DNA of 64,000 bases, from contig CANLQG010000003.1 in assembly GCA_947493195.1 (NCBI GenBank), forward strand, positions 310,001 through 374,000, read 5' to 3'. The notes beneath the pieces are model-generated. The model worked only from the letters and a program-made list of their open reading frames with translations, was not told the origin of the DNA and ran no database searches. The position numbers and the translations under genes are program-made. Origin of the DNA: an uncultured Sphingomonadaceae bacterium. Lineage in GTDB: Bacteria > Pseudomonadota > Alphaproteobacteria > Sphingomonadales > Sphingomonadaceae. Positions 59,392 through 64,000 of this stretch are shown piece by piece. How positions within the stretch are numbered: position 1 is the first letter of the stretch; every line of letters begins with the position of its first letter.

Positions 59392-59394
59392 TAG

Positions 59395-59832
59395 CTAATC
59401 CAGCACCGCCCGCGGGCCCGGCCCTTTCAGGCCCAGCTTGTCATCCTTGTTGTAGAGCTGGCATTTCGTCAGGCTGAGGCAGCCGCAGCCTATGCATTGG
59501 TCCAACTGGTTGCGCGTGCGGTTGAGCAGGGTGATCCGCGCGTCGATCTGTTCGCGCATGGCGCGGCTGATCTTCTGCCAGTCCGTCAAAGTGGGGTTGC
59601 GGCCCTCGGGCAACTGGGCGAGATGTTCCTCGATCTCTGCCAGCCCCAAGCCCAGCTTCTGCGCAATCAGCACGAAGCTGACGCGGCGGATATCGCTGCG
59701 CAGGTAGCGCCGCTGGTTGCCGCCGCTCCGCAAGGGGTTCAGCAGCCCTTTCTCCTCGTAGAACCGCAACGCCGAAACGGCGACGCCGGTGCGCTTGGCC
59801 AACTGGCCGATGCTGATGAACTGCGCTTGCAA
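59395..59832 (-). CDS. soxR: Redox-sensitive transcriptional activator SoxR
   Basis: 145 aa MerR-family protein. N-terminal HTH (SIGQLAKRTGVAVSALRFYEEKGLL in part), dimer helix, and the [2Fe-2S] cluster C113-x2-C116-x-C118-x5-C124 (CIGCGCLSLTKC), which is diagnostic of SoxR. Oxidation by superoxide or redox-cycling compounds switches on its targets. A SoxR-type operator lies 39-57 nt upstream, facing the VOC gene, so both control of itself and of that gene are likely. Confidence 0.95.
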   Translation of the reverse strand: MQAQFISIGQLAKRTGVAVSALRFYEEKGLLNPLRSGGNQRRYLRSDIRRVSFVLIAQKLGLGLAEIEEHLAQLPEGRNPTLTDWQKISRAMREQIDARITLLNRTRNQLDQCIGCGCLSLTKCQLYNKDDKLGLKGPGPRAVLD

Positions 59833-59871
59833 CGTTTATCCCCGCTATCCCCGATTCCCACAAAAGCTTGA

Positions 59872-59889
59872 CCTAAACTTAGCTTGAGG
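59872..59889. promoter_or_regulatory. SoxR operator
   Basis: CCTAAACTTAGCTTGAGG is an 18-bp near-palindrome matching the E. coli SoxR box CCTCAAGTTAACTTGAGG in 14 positions by symmetry. It lies between soxR and the divergent VOC gene, with TTGACC at 59868-59873 as a possible -35 on the plus strand; MerR-family operators lie between -35 and -10. Confidence 0.8.
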
Positions 59890-59982
59890 TTGCATCAAGG
59901 GGCAAGCAGTGATTCGCGGCGTTCTGCCAGGGACGCGGCTAAATCGTTGCGAAACAACTGTTTGCCAGGAGAATATCGCATC

Positions 59983-60357
59983 ATGTCTCAAGCTCGTATC
60001 GAACACGTCAATCTCACCGTATCCGACCTCGACCGCTCTATTGCCCTCTTCGAAAAGCTGTGCGGTTGGCATGTACGCGTTCGTGACATGCACGGCGTGC
60101 GGGGCGAATTTGCCCATGTTGGCGGCGAAGATACCTACCTCGCCCTGTGGGCCGACGGCGGGGACTATTCAGGTCAACAAAAGGGCAAGCCGATGAACCA
60201 TGTCGGCATCGAGGTTGCCGACATCGCAGCGGCAGAACGGACCGTGCTGGATGCAGGCCTCGAGACGTTCAGCCACGGAAAGTACGAACCCGGCCCGCGC
60301 ACGTTCTACTTCTTCGACTGGGACGGTATCGAATTCGAAGTGGTCAGCTACACATGA
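59983..60357 (+). CDS. VOC-family (glyoxalase/dioxygenase-like) protein
   Basis: 124 aa. Two betaalpha-betabetabeta units: IEHVNLTVSDLDRSIALFEKL and KPMNHVGIEVADIAAAERTV, ending WDGIEFEVVSY. Metal ligands of the fold are likely H at residue 6, E near the end of the first unit, H of NHVGIE and E of EFEVVS. A SoxR box upstream and AGGAG at 59967 support ATG 59983; a longer frame runs back to 59884. Function in detoxifying a redox-cycling compound or its product is inferred from the operator. Confidence 0.85.
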   Translation: MSQARIEHVNLTVSDLDRSIALFEKLCGWHVRVRDMHGVRGEFAHVGGEDTYLALWADGGDYSGQQKGKPMNHVGIEVADIAAAERTVLDAGLETFSHGKYEPGPRTFYFFDWDGIEFEVVSYT

Positions 60358-60373
60358 GATGGCCGGAACGGCG

Positions 60374-61759
60374 TCAGAACGCCTGTTCGTAGACCCGCGA
60401 GATGTCGCCGTTCCATTCGCCATGGTACATGTCGAGCAGTCGCTGGGCGGGCACCTTGCCGCTATCAACAATGTCCTTGAGCGGGGCGAGAAAGCCGCTT
60501 TCGTTGTCGCCCATCGAGTTCTGGCGGCCACGCGCCACCAGCCCGTCGTGCGCGATGTCGAGCACATGCCGCGCCAAATCGCGCAGGGTGCCGCCGCGCG
60601 GAAGCGGCGCATCCAGGGCTTGCGCTGGCACGGCATTGCGCAGGTGCTCGCGCTCTTCCATCGTCCAGCCCTTCACCAGGTCCCATGCTGCATCGAGCGC
60701 CGCATCATCGTAGAGCAAGCCGACCCAAAGGGCGGGCAGCGCGCAAATGCGGTTCCACGGGCCGCCGTCGGCACCGCGCATTTCGAGGAAGCTCTTCAGG
60801 CGCACCTCGGGGAAGGCGGTGGAGAGGTGATCCCACCAGTCGCTGGGCGTCGGCAGTTCACCCGGCAGGGCAGGCAGTTCGCCCTTCATGAAGTCGCGGA
60901 AGCTCTGCCCGGCGGCGTCGATGTAGGTGCCGTCACGGTAGACGAAGTACATGGGCACATCGAGCATGTAGTCGACGTAGCGTTCGTAGCCGAAATCCTC
61001 TTCGAACACGAAAGGCAGCATCCCGGTGCGGTGCGGATCGGTGTCGGACCAGATGTGGCTGCGGTAGGAGAGGAAGCCGTTGGGCTTGCCTTCGGTGAAA
61101 GGCGAATTGGCGAACAGCGCGGTGGCCAGCGGTTGCAGGGCGAGGCCGGTGCGGAACTTCTTCGCCATGTCCGCCTCGCTTGAATAGTCGAGGTTCACCT
61201 GGATCGTGCAGGTGCGCAGCATCATGTCGAGGCCAAGGTTGCCGACGCGCGGCATGTGGTTGCGCATGATTTCGTAGCGCTGCTTGGGCATGATCGGCAG
61301 GTCTTCGCGGGCCTTGTCGGGCCACATGCCAAGGCCGAGGAAGCCCACGCCGCAAGCCTCGCCCACCAGCTTGCACTGGTCGAGGTGGCGACCTGTCTCG
61401 GCGCAGGTCTGGTGTAGGGTTTCCAACGGTGCGCCAGACAATTCCAGCTGACCGGCTGGCTCCAGACTGATGGTGCCGTCGCTGCCGCTCATGGCGATGG
61501 TGTTGACGGTGCCGTCCGGTCCGCGTTCTTCCACCGGCTCCCACCCGAACTGGCGCATCGACATCAGGATGTCGCGAATACCGCCATCCTCGCCGTAGGT
61601 CGGTGCGCGATAATCGGCGGTCCTGAAAACGAGCTTCTCGTGCTCCGTACCGATTCGCCAATGTTCGCGCGGCTTTTCGCCGGCCTGCATCGGGGCGACC
61701 AACTGGTCGCGGCTTTCGATCACGGGCTCCTGGCCCTCGGATGCCTTGCGCGTGCTCAT
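60374..61759 (-). CDS. gshA: Glutamate-cysteine ligase, plant/alphaproteobacterial type
   Basis: 461 aa. Ligates L-glutamate and L-cysteine with ATP, the first step of glutathione synthesis. It matches the plant-type class: WRIGTEHEKLVF, EPAGQLELSGAPLETLHQTC, CGVGFLGLGMWPDK, MLRTCTIQVNLDY and ALFANSPFTEGKPNGFLSYRSHIW (quoted in part). The class is thiol-regulated in plants. In an ergothioneine-producing organism its product gamma-Glu-Cys could also serve EgtB, but it lies 32 kb from egtBD. Confident in the family, less in pathway share. Confidence 0.92.
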   Translation of the reverse strand: MSTRKASEGQEPVIESRDQLVAPMQAGEKPREHWRIGTEHEKLVFRTADYRAPTYGEDGGIRDILMSMRQFGWEPVEERGPDGTVNTIAMSGSDGTISLEPAGQLELSGAPLETLHQTCAETGRHLDQCKLVGEACGVGFLGLGMWPDKAREDLPIMPKQRYEIMRNHMPRVGNLGLDMMLRTCTIQVNLDYSSEADMAKKFRTGLALQPLATALFANSPFTEGKPNGFLSYRSHIWSDTDPHRTGMLPFVFEEDFGYERYVDYMLDVPMYFVYRDGTYIDAAGQSFRDFMKGELPALPGELPTPSDWWDHLSTAFPEVRLKSFLEMRGADGGPWNRICALPALWVGLLYDDAALDAAWDLVKGWTMEEREHLRNAVPAQALDAPLPRGGTLRDLARHVLDIAHDGLVARGRQNSMGDNESGFLAPLKDIVDSGKVPAQRLLDMYHGEWNGDISRVYEQAF

Positions 61760-61823
61760 GGGTGCAAGCCTCTAGCGGAACAATGGCGATTGGCCACCAG
61801 CAAATTGCTGTAGGCGGGTAGGA

Positions 61824-62603
61824 TCAGCCCTCACCGTCCCAATCGCCCGCCAGCCCCATCCATAGCGCGGTGGCGGCGAGCGCGGCGGTTTCCCCGCGTA
61901 GTATCCGCGGACCAAGCGAGATGGGCCGCGCCTGCGGATGGGCGCGGATGGCCGCGCGTTCGGCATCGTCGAAACCGCCCTCGGGCCCGGTAAGGATCGC
62001 GGCCCTGTGCGCGCCCTCCCCCCGCTCGGGATACTTCGTGAAAGTGAAAGCTTCTGCGGCAGTTCGCCCACCCTCCTCGTCGGCGAAGAACAGCAGGCGA
62101 TCTGCGGGCCATTCACGCAGCAGCGCGTCGAGCTTCTGCGGCGCGGCGAGCGAAGGCAGCGCGGTTCGCGCGCACTGCTCTGCCGCTTCGGTGACGATTG
62201 CACGCGCGCGCTCCGGGTTCAGCTTGTCCGCCACGCAGCGGCGCGTGACGACGGGGCGGATGGCGGCAACGCCCAGTTCCGTAGCCTTTTCCAGCACCAT
62301 GTCGAACCGGTCTTTCTTCAGCAGTGCCGGGCACAGCCAGAAATCGGGCACGGCCTCGCGCTCGCGCAGTTTTTCGGTGACCGACAGGGTGACCGAGCGC
62401 TTGCCTGCTTCCTCGACTGTCGCCAGCCACTCACCGGTTCGGTCGTCGCACAGGATCACTGCATCGCTTGGGGATACGCGCATCACCTTGGCCAGGTAAT
62501 GCCCCTGCGGACCGTCGATGCTAAGCGACTCCCCTGCCGACAGGGCATTCTCCACGAAGAGGCGCGGGGCGGATTTGGGCGGCCATGCGGGTGTAGCGGG
62601 CAT
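61824..62603 (-). CDS. rsmE: 16S rRNA (uracil-1498-N3)-methyltransferase RsmE
   Basis: 259 aa SPOUT-fold methyltransferase. N-terminal PUA-like domain (APRLFVENALSAGE, HYLAKVMRV) and the trefoil knot with the SAM site ILTGPEGGFDDAE and SLGPRILRGETAALAA, the RsmE hallmark. ATG 62603 is chosen; an upstream frame to 62732 covers the palindromic repeat. Divergent from ubiA across 97 nt. Confidence 0.95.
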   Translation of the reverse strand: MPATPAWPPKSAPRLFVENALSAGESLSIDGPQGHYLAKVMRVSPSDAVILCDDRTGEWLATVEEAGKRSVTLSVTEKLREREAVPDFWLCPALLKKDRFDMVLEKATELGVAAIRPVVTRRCVADKLNPERARAIVTEAAEQCARTALPSLAAPQKLDALLREWPADRLLFFADEEGGRTAAEAFTFTKYPERGEGAHRAAILTGPEGGFDDAERAAIRAHPQARPISLGPRILRGETAALAATALWMGLAGDWDGEG

Positions 62604-62625
62604 GGTTTTGCCTTTAGCCACAATC

Positions 62626-62691
62626 GTCATCCAGGCGAAAGCCGGGATCTCGTGCGGATTGGCCAAAGATCCCGTCTTTCGCCGGGATGAG
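62626..62691. repeat. Palindromic repeat of the GGCGAAAGCCGGGAT family
   Basis: GTCATCCAGGCGAAAGCCGG (62626-62645) continuing to 62650 and its inverse (62667-62691, reading AGATCCCGTCTTTCGCCGGG) match at about 22 of 25 positions. The loop is about 17 nt. Sequences of this family are widespread between sphingomonad genes. It fills the rsmE/ubiA divergence and ends 10 nt before the ubiA start. Confidence 0.8.
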
Positions 62692-62700
62692 GGGAGAGGT

Positions 62701-63624
62701 ATGGCCACCTCCATGTCAGCCGAAACGATCACGCCAGACAGCGAACACCGCTCGCTTGCCGAACGCCTGCCGCAGCCTGCGCGCGATTACGCGTTGCTGG
62801 CGCGGTTCGACAGGCCGATCGGGTGGTGGCTGCTGTTCTGGCCCTGCGCATGGGGCACCTGGCTGGCGGGTGCAGGACTGCAATGGCAACTGATCGCCTG
62901 GTTCCTGCTGGGCAGCATCGCCATGCGCTCTGCCGGGTGCGTCTACAACGACATCGTCGACCGCGACTTGGACAAGAGCGTGGCCCGAACGGCCAGCCGC
63001 CCCATCGCCAGCGGAAGGGTCAGCCCACGGGCCGCATGGGCGTGGCTGCTGGTGCTGTGCGGTCTGGGACTGGTGGTGCTGCTGCAACTGCGATGGCAGG
63101 CCCAACTGGTGGCGCTCGGCAGCCTGGCGCTGGTGGCGGCCTATCCTTTCATGAAGCGCATTACATGGTGGCCGCAGGCGTGGCTGGGGCTGGTGTTCAC
63201 CTGGGGCGCGCTGGTGGGCTGGTTTGCCTTGCGGGGCGACATGCTGGGCGTGCCTCTGGCGCTGTACGCGGGCGCATTCTTCTGGTGCATGGGCTATGAC
63301 ACCATCTACGCCATGCAGGACCGTGAAGATGATGCGCTGGTGGGCATCAAGTCCTCCGCCCTTCGCCTCGGTAAGCAGGTAAAGCCCGGTGTGGCGATAT
63401 TCTATGCGGTCGCCGTTGCCCTGTGGGCCTTTGCCTTCTGGCAACTGCGCGGAGACTGGGTGGCGCTGCTGGCGCTTGTTCCCGCCGCACTGCACCTCGC
63501 CTGGCAGGTGGTGACGCTGGACGGCAGCGATCCCGCCAATCCGCTCAATCGTTTCCGCTCCAACCGCTGGACAGGCGCGCTGGTGGCGGCCGCGTGCTTC
63601 GTCGTGGGAAATGCGGGCGGCTAG
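62701..63624 (+). CDS. ubiA: 4-hydroxybenzoate polyprenyltransferase UbiA
   Basis: 307 aa, about nine membrane helices. The first Asp-rich motif NDIVDRDLD (83-91) and the second DTIYAMQDREDD bind Mg2+ and polyprenyl diphosphate; SRPIASGRVS follows the first. It prenylates 4-hydroxybenzoate in ubiquinone synthesis. ATG 62701 follows GGGGAGAGGT, a strong site directly after the palindromic repeat; ATG 62713 is less likely. Ends 3 nt before a convergent gene. Confidence 0.95.
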   Translation: MATSMSAETITPDSEHRSLAERLPQPARDYALLARFDRPIGWWLLFWPCAWGTWLAGAGLQWQLIAWFLLGSIAMRSAGCVYNDIVDRDLDKSVARTASRPIASGRVSPRAAWAWLLVLCGLGLVVLLQLRWQAQLVALGSLALVAAYPFMKRITWWPQAWLGLVFTWGALVGWFALRGDMLGVPLALYAGAFFWCMGYDTIYAMQDREDDALVGIKSSALRLGKQVKPGVAIFYAVAVALWAFAFWQLRGDWVALLALVPAALHLAWQVVTLDGSDPANPLNRFRSNRWTGALVAAACFVVGNAGG

Positions 63625-63627
63625 ACG

Positions 63628-64000
63628 CTATTCAGCGGGCTGCGGCACGGTATCCGGCTTGCGCGGATTGGCCGCACGGAAGAAGCGCGACAGGCGCGAA
63701 GTGATGACGCCATTCTCTTCCATCCAGTCGTAATAGGCGCGGTATTTCGGATCCTCGGCCAGTAGATGCGCCTCTTCCGTCCGAGCGCGCCAGTAATAAA
63801 TGCCGCTGACGCAGGCGAGGAATACGGTGTTGCGAACGGCGTCGGTCAAGGTGTCCGATGTCACCAGAAAAGGCATGTAGCAGAACCACCAGAAGGCGTT
63901 CTTCGACAGGTAGGCCGGATGCCGCGTGTAGCGATAGGGCCCATTGGTGATGACACCGCGGTATGTAAGGTTGGAAAAGCGGATGCCGAAAGCGACCGTC
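63628..64000 (-). CDS. Isoprenylcysteine carboxyl methyltransferase-like membrane protein, 5' end cut by window edge
   Basis: At least 124 codons; the N-terminus lies beyond the window. The visible part reads FGIRFSNLTYRGVITNGPYR, then YTRHPAYLSKNAFWW, the conserved RHPxY-type signature of ICMT/NnrU-like methyltransferases that bind SAM near the membrane, then a membrane helix and YYWRARTEEAHL, ending in a charged tail. Role in bacteria unknown; a membrane-linked methyltransferase is likely. Immediately convergent with ubiA. Confidence 0.75.
   Translation of the reverse strand, partial: TVAFGIRFSNLTYRGVITNGPYRYTRHPAYLSKNAFWWFCYMPFLVTSDTLTDAVRNTVFLACVSGIYYWRARTEEAHLLAEDPKYRAYYDWMEENGVITSRLSRFFRAANPRKPDTVPQPAE

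Overview
The window looks like chromosomal DNA from a high-GC alphaproteobacterium, most likely order Sphingomonadales and probably Erythrobacteraceae. That placement is an inference from gene content: two TonB-dependent receptors, a Ros/MucR regulator, a Fur-type regulator without the usual CxxC pair, a plant-type glutamate-cysteine ligase, DUF1489 and DciA-type proteins, and the orders miaB-phoH-ybeY-corC and dciA-dsbA-dsbA-smc. I see no rRNA, tRNA, CRISPR array or intact mobile element.

Positions 1-12.5 kb, all on the minus strand, hold a tightly packed accessory locus. A MocR/GabR-type regulator with an unusual C-terminal extension is followed by a nitrilase-family amidase, a TonB-dependent receptor, a TPR-sulfotransferase, a secreted SxxK serine hydrolase, an MFS transporter, succinate-semialdehyde dehydrogenase and a GABA-type aminotransferase that is cut by the left edge. 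Most junctions are 4-nt ATGA overlaps. Two matching direct-repeat sites (CTGG-type half-sites 23 nt apart) lie about 50 nt upstream of the amidase and of gabD, which suggests one regulator controls both blocks. My reading is an uptake-and-hydrolysis route feeding GABA or a related omega-amino acid into succinate. This is the best candidate in the window for an undescribed system.

Positions 12.5-24.3 kb hold a heavy-metal-type RND efflux operon (His-rich protein, TolC-like protein, small lipoprotein, adaptor, pump) that ends in a truncated DUF3147-like gene. It is followed by decayed DNA with a recognisable MobA/MobL relaxase remnant, then a Fur-box-preceded TonB receptor and a PepSY membrane protein, probably for iron uptake.

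Positions 25-36 kb, minus strand, hold a polysaccharide flippase, a membrane-anchored aspartic protease, egtB-egtD (ergothioneine), a MASE1-PAS-GGDEF diguanylate cyclase whose ribosome binding site lies in a hairpin, class II DAHP synthase and a two-unit M16 protease.

Positions 36-48.4 kb are mostly plus-strand housekeeping genes: nfu, a rutE-like gene, tsaB-rimI, mucR, fur-like, plsC-like, miaB, phoH, ybeY, corC, a LysR regulator, ppiB (minus), mgtE, a gene behind a CtrA-type box, and DUF1489. Positions 48.5-64 kb hold small hypothetical genes, a DsbA-family/nudC/serine hydrolase block, mutY, dciA, two secreted DsbA-like proteins, smc, soxR with a clear SoxR operator facing a VOC protein, a glutamate-cysteine ligase, rsmE, ubiA and a partial ICMT-like methyltransferase at the right edge. 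Two sphingomonad-type palindromic repeats sit at gene starts (ybeY and the rsmE/ubiA divergence).
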